DNA of 64,000 nt from assembly GCF_027563465.1 (NCBI RefSeq), contig NZ_JAPFQA010000003.1, forward strand, positions 248,001 to 312,000, in the 5' to 3' direction. Under the pieces are notes generated by a model, which made no database searches, was not told the DNA's origin, and worked only from the letters and a program-made list of their open reading frames with translations. Made by a program: the position numbers and the translations under genes. The DNA comes from Mesorhizobium qingshengii. GTDB taxonomy: Bacteria > Pseudomonadota > Alphaproteobacteria > Rhizobiales > Rhizobiaceae. Numbering within the stretch: the stretch's first letter is position 1; the number at the start of each line of letters is the position of its first letter. Shown here in pieces: positions 8,603 to 17,866 of the stretch.

Positions 8603-10129
8603 ATGACGCTGAGCTTCGACCCGAGGGCGAAGGCCACGACGCTTTACCATGGCGAATTCCGGCCGATGTTCATCGGCGGCAAGTGGGTCGCGGCGCAGTC
8701 CGGCCAGGAGATGCAGGCGCTCAATCCGGCGACGGGCGAGGTGCTGGCGACGGTGCCGCGCGGCTCGGCCGCCGACATCGATGCGGCGGTCAAGGCCGCG
8801 CGCGCGGCCTTCGAAGGGCCCTGGTCCAAATTCTCGCCCTATGAGCGGCAATGCGTGCTCTTGCGCATCGCCGATCTGTTCGAGACGCATTGGGAAGAAC
8901 TCAGCGTTTCCGACACGCTCGACATGGGCCTACCGATTACGCGCACGCTGGCCAACCGGCGCCGCGTCATCGGCATGCTGCGCTTCTATGCCGGCATGGC
9001 GACGGCGCTGCATGGCGAATCCATAGACAATTCGATTCCCGGCGAGATCGTCAGCTTCACAAGGCGCGAGGCGGTCGGCGTTGTCGGCGCCATCATTCCC
9101 TGGAACGCGCCGACCGCCGCCTCGATCTGGAAGATCGCGCCGGCACTCGCCACCGGCTGCACCATCGTGCTGAAGCCTTCCGAGGATGCCTCGCTGACTC
9201 CGCTTTTGATCGCCAGGCTGATGCAGGAAGCAGGTGTGCCCGATGGCGTCGTCAACATAGTGACCGGCACCGGGGCCGAAGCCGGCGCGCGGCTCGCCGA
9301 ACATCCCGACGTCAACAAGATCGTCTTCACCGGCTCGACTCTTACCGGACAAGCGATCGCGCGGGCGGGCGTGACCAACCTCAAGCGCGTTTCGCTGGAG
9401 CTCGGCGGCAAGTCGCCGATCATCGTCTGCCGCGACGCCGACATCGACAAGGCCGTCCCGGTCGCGGCGATGGCGGTGTTCGTGCATTCGGGCCAGATCT
9501 GCATCGCCGGTTCGCGGCTGTTCGTCGCCCGCGAAATCCATGACGAATTCGTGCGCCGGGTCGCCGAGTATGCCGGCAGACTGCGCATCGGCCATGGCAT
9601 CGACTCGGAGACAGAAATCGGGCCGTTGATCAACGCCAGGCAGGCCGGCAAGGTGGAGGGCTATATCAAGGCCGGCAGCGACGAGGGCGCGCAACTGGTC
9701 ACCGGCGGATCGCGGCTGACGGGCGAGCTCTATGATGGCGGCAATTTCATCGCGCCCACGGTGTTCGGCGCGGTGTCGGACAAGATGACCATCGCGCGCG
9801 AAGAGATCTTCGGCCCGGTGATTTCGGCGATGCCCTTCGACACGCTGGACGAGGCTGTGGCGCGCGCCAATGCGACGCCCTATGGGCTGGCGGCCGGCAT
9901 CTTCACCACGCATCTCGGCACAGCGCACAAGCTCGCGCGCCGCATCAAGGCCGGCTCGGTGTGGGTCAACATGTACCATGCCATCGACCCGGCCGTGCCG
10001 TTCGGTGGCATGAAGATGTCCGGCTATGGCCGCGAGGGCGGCATCGAGCACCTGCACGAATATCTCGAAACCCAAGTCGGTCTGGATCCAGACCGACTGA
10101 TCACACAATGCCGGCTCAAGCCTGCCTGA
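8603..10129 (+). CDS. Aldehyde dehydrogenase
   Basis: The 508-residue NAD(P)-dependent ALDH carries IPWNAPT, KPSEDASLTP, FTGST, the general base Glu266 in LELGGKSP and the catalytic Cys300 in SGQICIAGSR, and ends with the usual MSGYGREGG region. It oxidises an aldehyde to an acid. GAGGAGG lies just before the ATG at 8603. It is read divergently from the SDR/decarboxylating dehydrogenase/hydroxyacid oxidase operon, so one cassette may carry an alcohol through an aldehyde to an acid. Its end overlaps the convergent ureohydrolase gene by 14 bases. Confidence 0.9.
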   Translation: MTLSFDPRAKATTLYHGEFRPMFIGGKWVAAQSGQEMQALNPATGEVLATVPRGSAADIDAAVKAARAAFEGPWSKFSPYERQCVLLRIADLFETHWEELSVSDTLDMGLPITRTLANRRRVIGMLRFYAGMATALHGESIDNSIPGEIVSFTRREAVGVVGAIIPWNAPTAASIWKIAPALATGCTIVLKPSEDASLTPLLIARLMQEAGVPDGVVNIVTGTGAEAGARLAEHPDVNKIVFTGSTLTGQAIARAGVTNLKRVSLELGGKSPIIVCRDADIDKAVPVAAMAVFVHSGQICIAGSRLFVAREIHDEFVRRVAEYAGRLRIGHGIDSETEIGPLINARQAGKVEGYIKAGSDEGAQLVTGGSRLTGELYDGGNFIAPTVFGAVSDKMTIAREEIFGPVISAMPFDTLDEAVARANATPYGLAAGIFTTHLGTAHKLARRIKAGSVWVNMYHAIDPAVPFGGMKMSGYGREGGIEHLHEYLETQVGLDPDRLITQCRLKPA

Positions 10130-11027
10130 CGATCCGCCCGATGGCATTGACGAGAAGGCGCGCGGCGGTCAGCGCGGTTATGCCGGCGATGTCATCGGGC
10201 GTATGGAATTCGATGAGGTCGAAGCCGACAAGGCGGCCGCGCCGGCTCACGCCCTCGATAAGCCGGATCGCCTGCTGATGGGTCAGTCCGCCCGGTGCGC
10301 GGCCGGCGACACCGGGCATCACGCTGGGATCGAGGCCGTCGCAGTCGAGGGTCACGACGATGCGCGCGCCTTCGGGTATGTATTTCAGGGCTGCTTCGAT
10401 GCCCTCTGCATGGATTTCCCGCGCCGTGACGAGATGCGCGCCCCATTTCCTGGCGGTCTCGACCTCCAGCGGCCGGGCACTGCCGACGCCGCGCATGCCC
10501 GCCTGCACGATGCCGGCGACATGCGGCATCTCGCTCGCCCGGCGCATGGTGCTCGAATAGCCGAGCGGCTCTCCATAACGCTCGTCACGCCAGTCGATAT
10601 GGGCATCGATCTGCAGGATCCAGATCGGGCCATGATCGGCAAAACCGGCGAAGAACGGGATTGGTACGGAATCATCGCCGCCGATCATCAGCGGTGTGGC
10701 GCCGGCGGCGAGGATGGCGCGCGTCTTCTCTTCGATCAGCTTGCGGTTGCCGGCATTGTCGAGCGCCGACGTCGGCAGGTCGCCGGCATCGACGCAGCAG
10801 GGATCATGGCCAGCAAAGAGCGGGCCGCCGAGGTCGAAGTCCCAGCTGTCCGGGAATTGCGCATCGTCCTGGCTGGCGGCGCGGATTGCGGCCGGCGCGC
10901 TGGCGAAACCCGATGGATCGGCACCGGGATAGGTGCTGCCATGCGGAGCGCCGAACAGCACGACGCGTGGTTGTTGGCCGCCGGGCAGTTGCGCGGGAAA
11001 GCCGAGAAAGCCGGGAAGCTGGGACAT
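10116..11027 (-). CDS. Arginase/agmatinase-family ureohydrolase
   Basis: Members of this family hydrolyse guanidino groups (arginine, agmatine, guanidinobutyrate and others) at a two-metal centre. The 303-residue protein has DAHIDWRDE (about residues 141-149) and TLDCDGLDPSVMPG, which supply the Asp/His metal ligands. The first motif, usually GGDHS, reads GGDDS at about 116-120, replacing the His ligand by Asp. The ATG at 11027 (AAAGGA upstream) is preferred to a TTG at 11045. The LysR gene is 40 bases upstream in the same direction and may be co-transcribed. The substrate is unknown; the metal-site change argues against assuming agmatine. Confidence 0.78.
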   Translation of the reverse strand: MSQLPGFLGFPAQLPGGQQPRVVLFGAPHGSTYPGADPSGFASAPAAIRAASQDDAQFPDSWDFDLGGPLFAGHDPCCVDAGDLPTSALDNAGNRKLIEEKTRAILAAGATPLMIGGDDSVPIPFFAGFADHGPIWILQIDAHIDWRDERYGEPLGYSSTMRRASEMPHVAGIVQAGMRGVGSARPLEVETARKWGAHLVTAREIHAEGIEAALKYIPEGARIVVTLDCDGLDPSVMPGVAGRAPGGLTHQQAIRLIEGVSRRGRLVGFDLIEFHTPDDIAGITALTAARLLVNAIGRIVRQA

Positions 11028-11067
11028 ATCGGCGATCCTTTGCAAGCTTTGATGTGCAGCGGTGAAA

Positions 11068-11964
11068 TCAGTTTGCCAGTTCGCGCAGATTGGTGCGGAT
11101 CAGGTTCATCAGCTGTTCGGAAAACGAATGATGCACATAACCCCGGGCGGTGATGATGCCGACGGAGCGGTGGGCGTCGCGATGGTCGATCGGCACGACG
11201 CGCATGCGCTCGTCATTGCGTGAGATGGCGATGCCCGGCACCACGCAGACGCCCAGCCCCGAGGAGGCGAGCGCCACCGCCGTTTGCGCGCTTTCGACCT
11301 CATATTGCGGCTTCAGCTCGATGCCCTCAGCCGCCGTCAGCCGGTCGACAAGGCCGCGCACCGCGGTCTTGCGGTTGAGCAGGATGAGGGGATAGCGCAA
11401 GAGGTCGGAGAGCAGCAGCTTCTTTTCGCCGCCGTATATTTCGGTGGGAAGGCAGGCCATCAGCGGATCGTCGAGGATCGATTCGAACTGGAAGTCCGTC
11501 AGGTTCGGCAGTTCGGGGCCGATGTAGAACTCGACCTCCTGCTGCTGCAAAAGGCCAAGGGCCGCCTGGGGCGGGGTCTCGATGACCTCGACGATCGAGC
11601 GGGGATAGCGCAGCTTGAACGTCGCGAGGATATCGCCCAGCCGGCTCGCGGCAAGCGTCGGGGCGCAGGCGATCTGGACCTTGCCCTTGCGGCGCGCGGC
11701 GATCTCGGTCAGCCGGTCGAGGCTGGTCTGCACCTGCGACATCGCATTTGCGATCTCTTCGAACAGCACCTGGCCTTCCGGCGTCAGGCTGGCACGCTGC
11801 GCGGTACGGATGAAGAGCGAGATGCCGATCTGCTCCTCGAGGTCGCGGATCTGCATCGAGACCGCCGATGGCGAGCGGTTGCTCTCTTCGGCGGCACGAC
11901 GGAAGCTGCCGTTTTCGGCGGCAAGCAGGAACGTCTGCAGAAGTTTGAGGTTGATGCTGGACAT
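11068..11964 (-). CDS. LysR-family transcriptional regulator
   Basis: This 298-residue protein has an N-terminal winged helix-turn-helix (LLQTFLLAAENGSFRRAAEESNRSPSAVSMQIRDLEEQIG) and a periplasmic-binding-protein-like effector domain starting near residue 90 (KVQIACAPTLAASRLGDIL). LysR proteins usually respond to a pathway metabolite and control a neighbouring gene set. The likely targets are the ureohydrolase gene just downstream and perhaps the ALDH/SDR cassette or the transporter operon. The effector is not inferable. Confidence 0.88.
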   Translation of the reverse strand: MSSINLKLLQTFLLAAENGSFRRAAEESNRSPSAVSMQIRDLEEQIGISLFIRTAQRASLTPEGQVLFEEIANAMSQVQTSLDRLTEIAARRKGKVQIACAPTLAASRLGDILATFKLRYPRSIVEVIETPPQAALGLLQQQEVEFYIGPELPNLTDFQFESILDDPLMACLPTEIYGGEKKLLLSDLLRYPLILLNRKTAVRGLVDRLTAAEGIELKPQYEVESAQTAVALASSGLGVCVVPGIAISRNDERMRVVPIDHRDAHRSVGIITARGYVHHSFSEQLMNLIRTNLRELAN

Positions 11965-12089
11965 GTCCGCTCGGGCAGGTGATCAGACCTCCTGACGTAT
12001 TCAGACGCGGAACCGATTGCAAGGCAATAGGGCCGGGCCAGGCATTGGTCCTGGCTTAGCCAGCAAAGATATCCCTCTTCGAACCGGGA

Positions 12090-13589
12090 TCAGTGTACCG
12101 CGGCGAACATGACGCGTTCTTCGGTCGCTTCGGACAGCATCATCTCCTCGACCACGCGGCCGCGCTTCACGACCAGGATACGATCGGAAACGGCGAGGAT
12201 TTCGGGCAGATAGGAAGAGATCACGACGACGGCCATGCCCTGGTCGGCGAGATCGCCGATGAGCTGGTGGATTTCGACGATGGCGCCGACGTCGACGCCG
12301 CGCGTCGGCTCGTCGAAGATCACCAGCTTCGGCTTCTGGATCAGCGACTTGGCGATCACGACCTTTTGCTGATTGCCGCCGGAGAGTTCGATCATCCGGG
12401 CGCGGTCGCTGATCTGCCGCAGACTCAGGCGCTCGCCCCATTCCCTGGCAAGCTGCCTGGCACGCGCCAGCGACACCATCGAGACCGGGTTGGCTCCCTC
12501 GGTCAACTCGCCCATCTGCAGGTTCTCGCCCGCCGTCATGGTTTCGAAGAAGCCGTCGAACTTGCGGTCCTCGGTGACGTAGACGATGCCGTCGCGCACC
12601 GCGGGCCTCGGCACGCGGTAGCGCACTGATTTGCCGAGCAGGCGGATTTCGCCGCCATGGAAGATGTTGCGCTTCAACAGGCCGGCAACGACCTTGGCCA
12701 TCTCGGTGCGCCCGGCGCCGACGAGGCCGAACATGCCGGTGACCTGGCCTGAAAAGACCGAGAATGAGGAGTTGCGCACCAGCCCGGCGCAGGACAGGTT
12801 CTCGACGGAAAGCACCTTGTCGCCATAGGGCCGTGCCGTGCGCTTGACCTCGCCGTGCAGCGTCTCGGTCAACGTCCGTCCGACCATGGCCTGCACGATG
12901 GTTGCGCGCGTGAAACCCTTGGCGTCGCCCGATGCCACGATCTCGCCATCGCGCATGACGGTGATGCGGTCGGCGACGGCGAGCGCCTCTTCCAGCGCAT
13001 GGCTGATGAAGATGATGGCGATGCCTTCCTTGACCAGCCGCTGCAGCAGGTTGAAGAAGTGGCTCTTCTCTTCCGGGGTCAATGTCGCGGTCGGCTCGTC
13101 GAAGATGATGACGCGGGCCTTGTGGTGAACGGCACGCGCGATCTCGACCATCTGCTTGTGCGCCGCGCCCAGCGTGCTGACCTGCGCGGTCGGATCGACC
13201 TGGAAGCCCATGCCGGCCAGGAATTGCCGTGCCTGAATGTAGAGGCCGCGCAGGCGGTTGAACATCTTCTCTTCGCCGAGATACAGGTTCTGCGCCACGG
13301 TCATGGCCGGCACCAGATTGGTTTCCTGGAACACCATGGCTATGCCGGCGCGCAGTGCCTCGGCGGGCGTCGAGAAGGAGACGTCCTTGCCGTCGAAGGT
13401 CATCTTGCCCTCGGTCAGCTTGAACACGCCCGCCATGACCTTGGTCAGGGTGGATTTGCCGGCGCCGTTTTCGCCGAGCAGCGCATGGATCTCGCCCTTG
13501 CGCAGGTCGAAATTGACGTTCTTGAAGGCTGGGATGCGCGAGAACGCCTTGGTCGCGTTCCTGAGCTCGATGATGTTGGCGTCCGACAT
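12090..13589 (-). CDS. Sugar ABC transporter ATP-binding protein (RbsA/MglA type)
   Basis: This 499-residue protein has two fused ABC ATPase domains, as in ribose/galactoside importers. The first has Walker A GENGAGKST (about residues 39-47) and Walker B VIIFDEPTAT. Its signature region is degenerate (LGAAHKQMVEIARAV), which is common in RbsA-type proteins. The second domain has a modified P-loop (GLVGAGRTEMAKV) and the signature LSGGNQQKVVIAKSL followed by LVIFDEPTRGVDVG. It powers uptake by the permeases encoded at 14684 and 17867. The gene is the last of a five-gene operon, 3 bases after the propeller gene. Confidence 0.92.
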   Translation of the reverse strand: MSDANIIELRNATKAFSRIPAFKNVNFDLRKGEIHALLGENGAGKSTLTKVMAGVFKLTEGKMTFDGKDVSFSTPAEALRAGIAMVFQETNLVPAMTVAQNLYLGEEKMFNRLRGLYIQARQFLAGMGFQVDPTAQVSTLGAAHKQMVEIARAVHHKARVIIFDEPTATLTPEEKSHFFNLLQRLVKEGIAIIFISHALEEALAVADRITVMRDGEIVASGDAKGFTRATIVQAMVGRTLTETLHGEVKRTARPYGDKVLSVENLSCAGLVRNSSFSVFSGQVTGMFGLVGAGRTEMAKVVAGLLKRNIFHGGEIRLLGKSVRYRVPRPAVRDGIVYVTEDRKFDGFFETMTAGENLQMGELTEGANPVSMVSLARARQLAREWGERLSLRQISDRARMIELSGGNQQKVVIAKSLIQKPKLVIFDEPTRGVDVGAIVEIHQLIGDLADQGMAVVVISSYLPEILAVSDRILVVKRGRVVEEMMLSEATEERVMFAAVH

Positions 13590-13592
13590 CGC

Positions 13593-14687
13593 TTAACCTC
13601 GCTTGCCGCCGGCGGCGCCGGCCACGCGCACGACCCTCGAGCCGCCGCGCGAGGCGACCAGCAGATCGTCACCAGACTCGCAGGCGCTGACCGTGCCGTG
13701 CACCGTGCCGTCGGCGCGCGAATGGAAGCTCGACAGCGGCTTCATGTTCTGGTCGCAGTGCACCACCAGCCCGTAGGATCGGGTGACGGCATAAGGCTTC
13801 AGCACATTCATCTGCTTCAACTGGCTGCCTTGCATCGGCTCGCGGTAATCGCGCCATGAGCTCAGCGACGGCGCCACCCAGAACTGTTCAGGGACTTCGG
13901 CCAGCATGCGCTTGCGATAGGTCTCTTCGCGCAGGATGAACTCCACCAGCTGGTTGCGGACGGAATAGAAGGTCAGCCAGTAGCCGGCGTTGAAGGCAGG
14001 CGCGATACGAGCGGGGTAGGCCGGCAGATGTTCCAGCACCGCCGTCGTCGTTCTGGTGGCAAGGTCGATCGCCATCACACGGTGGCGCCAGGCCTCCGTG
14101 ACATAGATGCGGTTGGAGCCGGTGGTGGCTATGCCGGCCGGCCAGGCCAGTCCGTCCCTGATCAATTCCAGACGGCCGCTTTTCAGATCGAGGCGCCAGA
14201 GCGAACCGGAAGCGTTCTTCTGCATCAGATCGCGGCGCCAGCCGCTCGCGGGTACCGACGCCGAGCCATTGGCGATCAGCAGGCTGTTGCTGTCGAGAAA
14301 GGTGAGGGCGGTGATGCAGGAGAGCCGCAGCGCTTCGTCGCCTGTTGCCTCGCGCCCGTCATGCAGGCCGCCTCGAATGACGACACCCTTGCCGTCGATC
14401 GCAACAGCGGTCATGCCGCGGGCATGGGCAAGTGCCGTGATCTCGCCGGGAAATTCCTGCAGCACCTCTGCATGGCCGTCGGCGCCAAAACGCACCAGCG
14501 AGGCGGCACTGCCCGCCAGCACGCCTTTGTCGGTGCGCACGAGATTGTCGGCGTCGGCGAGGCTGGCGAAGGTCTCGGCTTCCTCGAGGCCCTGGTTGGG
14601 CAGCAAGGGGCCGTCAAGCGTCGGCACCGTCACCGCCCAGTCGCCACGGCCGAGAAAACGATCGAAAAGCTGGCTCACGGCGCTCAT
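13593..14687 (-). CDS. Stand-alone SMP-30/strictosidine-synthase-like beta-propeller protein
   Basis: This 364-residue protein has repeated strand pairs of the six-bladed propeller type, including SGSLWRLDLKSGRLELIRDGLAWPAGIATTGSNRIYVTEAWRHRV, the pattern in which strictosidine synthases and SMP-30/gluconolactonases place metal or substrate ligands. No signal peptide is visible, so it is probably cytoplasmic. Its start overlaps the stop of the fused permease-propeller gene by 4 bases (ATGA), which implies translational coupling. A sugar lactone hydrolase acting on the transported compound is a reasonable guess. The N-terminal third matches the family only weakly. Confidence 0.7.
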   Translation of the reverse strand: MSAVSQLFDRFLGRGDWAVTVPTLDGPLLPNQGLEEAETFASLADADNLVRTDKGVLAGSAASLVRFGADGHAEVLQEFPGEITALAHARGMTAVAIDGKGVVIRGGLHDGREATGDEALRLSCITALTFLDSNSLLIANGSASVPASGWRRDLMQKNASGSLWRLDLKSGRLELIRDGLAWPAGIATTGSNRIYVTEAWRHRVMAIDLATRTTTAVLEHLPAYPARIAPAFNAGYWLTFYSVRNQLVEFILREETYRKRMLAEVPEQFWVAPSLSSWRDYREPMQGSQLKQMNVLKPYAVTRSYGLVVHCDQNMKPLSSFHSRADGTVHGTVSACESGDDLLVASRGGSRVVRVAGAAGGKRG

Positions 14688-16801
14688 GCCTTTTTGCCCC
14701 AGTAGGAATCCGAGCTGAACCAGTTGGGATCGACGCCTTTGAGCGGCAGCGTGCCCATGCGGTTGTTGAAGATGCCGCAGAGATAAAGGACCCCCTTGTG
14801 CTCGCGCATCGAGGTAATCATCGGATGCTTCTCGCCCGCGCGGTCCCAGAGGCTTTCGAGAATCTGGCCCTTTTCGTCGAAGCGCAGCACGCAGCCTGTG
14901 TTCAGGTTGGGCATCAGCCAGGCATCTTCCGAGACGCGCCGCGCCATGCGGCGGCGGAAGCCCGGCATTTCCAGCGACAGGTCAAGCGCTGGCGTGCGCA
15001 TCCCCATCAAGGCGAGCCAGTAGGTGCCGTCCGAGGCGCGGTTGATGTTGTCGGGATAGCCGGGCAATCCCTCGATGACGCGCTCGACCTTGCCCTTCTT
15101 CGGGCCGTCGAAATAGTAGCGGCTGATGCGGCAGGCCCAGCTTTCGGCGAACAGCACGGACTGGCCGTCGAAGGCCGTGCAGATGCCATTGGGGAAGACC
15201 AGGTTCGACAGCAGCGTGCGCGTCGAACCGGATTTCGGATCGTGGACGATGATACGTCCGTTGCCACGGCTTTCCAGCGCATCGGCGTACCAGTCGTGCA
15301 TCTCGAAGCGCACGGTGGCTTCGGAAAAGACGATGCGGCCATCGGGCAGGATGTCGCAATCGTCGGCGAGCTTCATGGTCGAGTCGTCGACGACCGAAGT
15401 CAGCGAGCGATTGGTCTCGGCGGTAAGCAGCTTCACCTCCCCGTTCGGCGCGACCCGGTAAAGGCCCATGCCGGCGACGCAGATGACCAGATTGTCGTCG
15501 CGGTCGAAGGCCATGCCGAGCGGCGAGCCGCCAATGTGGGCGAACACTTCGCTCTCGGTGTAGTGCGGCGGCTGGAAGCGCAGGATGTCGCCCTGTCGGG
15601 TGCCGGTGTAGAGCCGGTCCTGGCGGTCGAAGATCACATCTTCGGCGCCGTCGAGGACGCCAAGGCCGATCACGCCGACATCCTTCAACCGGTCGTTCAC
15701 CGCTATCGGCGTGCCCGGCGCGGTCGAGATCGGCTCGCGCATCTTGGCGAAGGTCGGCGAGATGTAGACGCTGCGCAGGATCTTGTGGCGGTTCTTCACC
15801 CAGCGCACGTCGAGGAGGACGGAGAAAAGCAGCACGAGACCGAGGATCAGATAGTTGACCGGGCCTGACACGGCCAGAGCGAGCAGGCTGTTCGACAGGA
15901 CGAGCACGAAGATCGTCCCCATCAGGGCCTTGGCCACCGAGCCGCGCCCGCCGCCAAGCGAGATGCCGCCGAGCACCGTCGCGGTCAGGACCTGCAGTTC
16001 GAGCCCGGTGCCGATATCGGAAGCAGCGCTGCCGATGCGGGCCGAGAAGAAGAAGCCAGAGAGCGCGACCAGCACCGAGCACAGCACGTAGGCGCTGAAC
16101 AGGGTGAAGCGCACATTGATACCGGCATTGTAGGCGGAGCGGCGCGCACCGCCGACCGCGAACAGCCGCCAGCCATAGCGGGCGCGTGACAGCATGAGAT
16201 GGATCACCAGTGCGATGACCACGAAGACGACGAAGGAGGTCGGCACGCCCCAGATCGTGCCGAAGCCGAGAAAATCGTAGGTCGGGGAATCCGGCCCGCT
16301 GGTGACGATCGGCGTCGAGACCTGCGGGAAGATGACGTCGAAGGTCGAGCGGTAGATGATGAGCGTCACCAGCGTGGTCAGGAATGCCCGCATGCGCAGG
16401 AAGCCGACCAGGAAGCCATTGATGGCGCCGCAGACGATGCCGAGCCCGAGGCAGGCGAGCAGGCCGGTGCCGAAACTCCATTGCCCGACATTCATGCCGT
16501 AGAGCGTCACCAGCACGGCCAGCGCGAAGGTCGAACCGACCGACAGGTCGATGCCGCCCGAGACCATGACGATGGTCATGCCGAGCACGACCAGACCGAG
16601 CTCGGCGGTCTGGCCGCTGAGATTGGTCAGCGTCGCCACGCTGAAGAAGCCCGGCACGATCGAGCCGAAGATCGCGCACAGAATGACCAGCGCCGTGAAG
16701 GGGATGACGCTGTCGATCCACTTCTTGGTCAGGATCTCCCCGACCACGTGGTCGGGGAGCAGGCGGTAGCGCCAGCGCACAAGGCTTTCGGCCATGCTCA
16801 T
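14684..16801 (-). CDS. Fusion of an RbsC-type ABC permease and a strictosidine-synthase/SMP-30-like propeller
   Basis: This 705-residue protein joins two families that are normally separate. Residues about 30-335 form an RbsC-like permease with roughly eight to ten hydrophobic segments and the family motif SGGIDLSVGST at 81-91. After a basic linker (about 335-370), residues 370-705 form a beta-propeller with GLPGYPDNINRASDGTYWLALMG, a signature of strictosidine-synthase-like proteins. Since the last helix precedes a basic stretch (WVKNRHK), the propeller should face the cytoplasm and could process the imported sugar at the pore exit. There is no stop or frameshift between the parts, though Met354 could allow a separate start. 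It lies 12 bases after the binding-protein gene. Confidence 0.85.
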   Translation of the reverse strand: MSMAESLVRWRYRLLPDHVVGEILTKKWIDSVIPFTALVILCAIFGSIVPGFFSVATLTNLSGQTAELGLVVLGMTIVMVSGGIDLSVGSTFALAVLVTLYGMNVGQWSFGTGLLACLGLGIVCGAINGFLVGFLRMRAFLTTLVTLIIYRSTFDVIFPQVSTPIVTSGPDSPTYDFLGFGTIWGVPTSFVVFVVIALVIHLMLSRARYGWRLFAVGGARRSAYNAGINVRFTLFSAYVLCSVLVALSGFFFSARIGSAASDIGTGLELQVLTATVLGGISLGGGRGSVAKALMGTIFVLVLSNSLLALAVSGPVNYLILGLVLLFSVLLDVRWVKNRHKILRSVYISPTFAKMREPISTAPGTPIAVNDRLKDVGVIGLGVLDGAEDVIFDRQDRLYTGTRQGDILRFQPPHYTESEVFAHIGGSPLGMAFDRDDNLVICVAGMGLYRVAPNGEVKLLTAETNRSLTSVVDDSTMKLADDCDILPDGRIVFSEATVRFEMHDWYADALESRGNGRIIVHDPKSGSTRTLLSNLVFPNGICTAFDGQSVLFAESWACRISRYYFDGPKKGKVERVIEGLPGYPDNINRASDGTYWLALMGMRTPALDLSLEMPGFRRRMARRVSEDAWLMPNLNTGCVLRFDEKGQILESLWDRAGEKHPMITSMREHKGVLYLCGIFNNRMGTLPLKGVDPNWFSSDSYWGKKA

Positions 16802-16813
16802 TGAGACAGTCCG

Positions 16814-17830
16814 TTACTTGAGCTCGTCCAGCTTCCAGCAGTTCCTGCCGGTGGCATTGGTCTTGTCGACGCGGGTGATCGGACCGAAGAATATGGTCTT
16901 CTCGCTGCCCGCCTGCCGATCGGGATGCTGCAGCAATTCGGAAATCTGCTGCGCGGCGATCTCCGCCTGGATGGGCGAGTTGAAGTTGAAGATCACATCG
17001 AGCAGGCCGTTCTTGATGCTCTCGCAGCCCGTGGCGCTGCCCGCGCCATTGGTGACGATGGTCACCTGGTCCTGCTTGCCGGCAGCCGCGACGGCGGCAC
17101 CGGCGCCGACTTCGGCGTTGTCCCAGATGCCCATGATGCCGCACAGGTCCGGATGCTGCTGGAGGACCGTCTCGGTGATCTGGCGGGCTTTTTCGCTCAT
17201 GTAGTCGGCCGGCTGGTCGGAGACGAGCTGCAGCTCGGGATTGGCCTTGAGCACCTCATCGATGCCGGTGCGCATGTAGATGTTGGCAGCACCCGTCTGG
17301 ACGCCGGCAAGCCAGACCACCTTGTGCGAGACAGCGTTCGGCCCGGTGCAATGCTTGGCCAGTTCGCCCATTTCGAGGCGGCCCATCTCGATCCAGTCAT
17401 TGCCGACATAGCTGTCGGTCTGGGTCGCCGACTGCATGTTGACCTGCAGCACCTTGATGCCGGCGGCCTGCGCCTGCTTCAGCAGGCGTGCGTAGGTTTG
17501 CACGTCCGGATTCTGCACGATGATCAGGTCCGGCTTCTCGGCAATGGCGCCCTGCATGGCGCGGATGCCGGCATTGGTGTCGCCGTTGGGATCGCGCACC
17601 TCGAGGCTGAAGCCGTAGCGGGCGGCGTGCCGCTGCCACACCACGACCCAGGACTGGTTGAGGTCCATGCCCTGCGAGATCGGCACGAAGATGACCTTCT
17701 TGCCCTTGAGCGCCTCCAGATAGGGCGCCCGCCCGACCTGGTCGGTTTCCTGCGCGGTGGTGACGTTGGCGGCGCCCAGCAGCGAAAGCGCCGTCAGGCC
17801 CGCGAACAGGCAGTTCTTGAATAACTTCAT
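16814..17830 (-). CDS. Periplasmic sugar-binding protein of an ABC importer (RbsB-like)
   Basis: This 338-residue protein starts with a signal peptide (MKLFKNCLFAGLTALSLLGAANVTTAQ, cleavage near residue 26). The mature part has type 1 binding-protein features: KKVIFVPISQGMDLNQSW, an NPDVQTYARLLKQAQAAGIKVLQVN segment, and repeated alternating strands and helices. It delivers substrate to the two permeases. A GGGAGGAAACC Shine-Dalgarno region precedes ATG 17830. The substrate is not recognisable; the lactonase-like propellers downstream hint at a sugar or sugar lactone. Confidence 0.87.
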   Translation of the reverse strand: MKLFKNCLFAGLTALSLLGAANVTTAQETDQVGRAPYLEALKGKKVIFVPISQGMDLNQSWVVVWQRHAARYGFSLEVRDPNGDTNAGIRAMQGAIAEKPDLIIVQNPDVQTYARLLKQAQAAGIKVLQVNMQSATQTDSYVGNDWIEMGRLEMGELAKHCTGPNAVSHKVVWLAGVQTGAANIYMRTGIDEVLKANPELQLVSDQPADYMSEKARQITETVLQQHPDLCGIMGIWDNAEVGAGAAVAAAGKQDQVTIVTNGAGSATGCESIKNGLLDVIFNFNSPIQAEIAAQQISELLQHPDRQAGSEKTIFFGPITRVDKTNATGRNCWKLDELK

Positions 17831-17866
17831 GGTTTCCTCCCTGATTGATGTCTCGGCTTGATGTTT

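Noticed and set aside
14982..17144. 720-codon open frame overlapping the ABC operon in another frame on the same strand
   Set aside because: The product is Arg/His-rich low-complexity sequence, and the region is explained by the permease and binding-protein genes.
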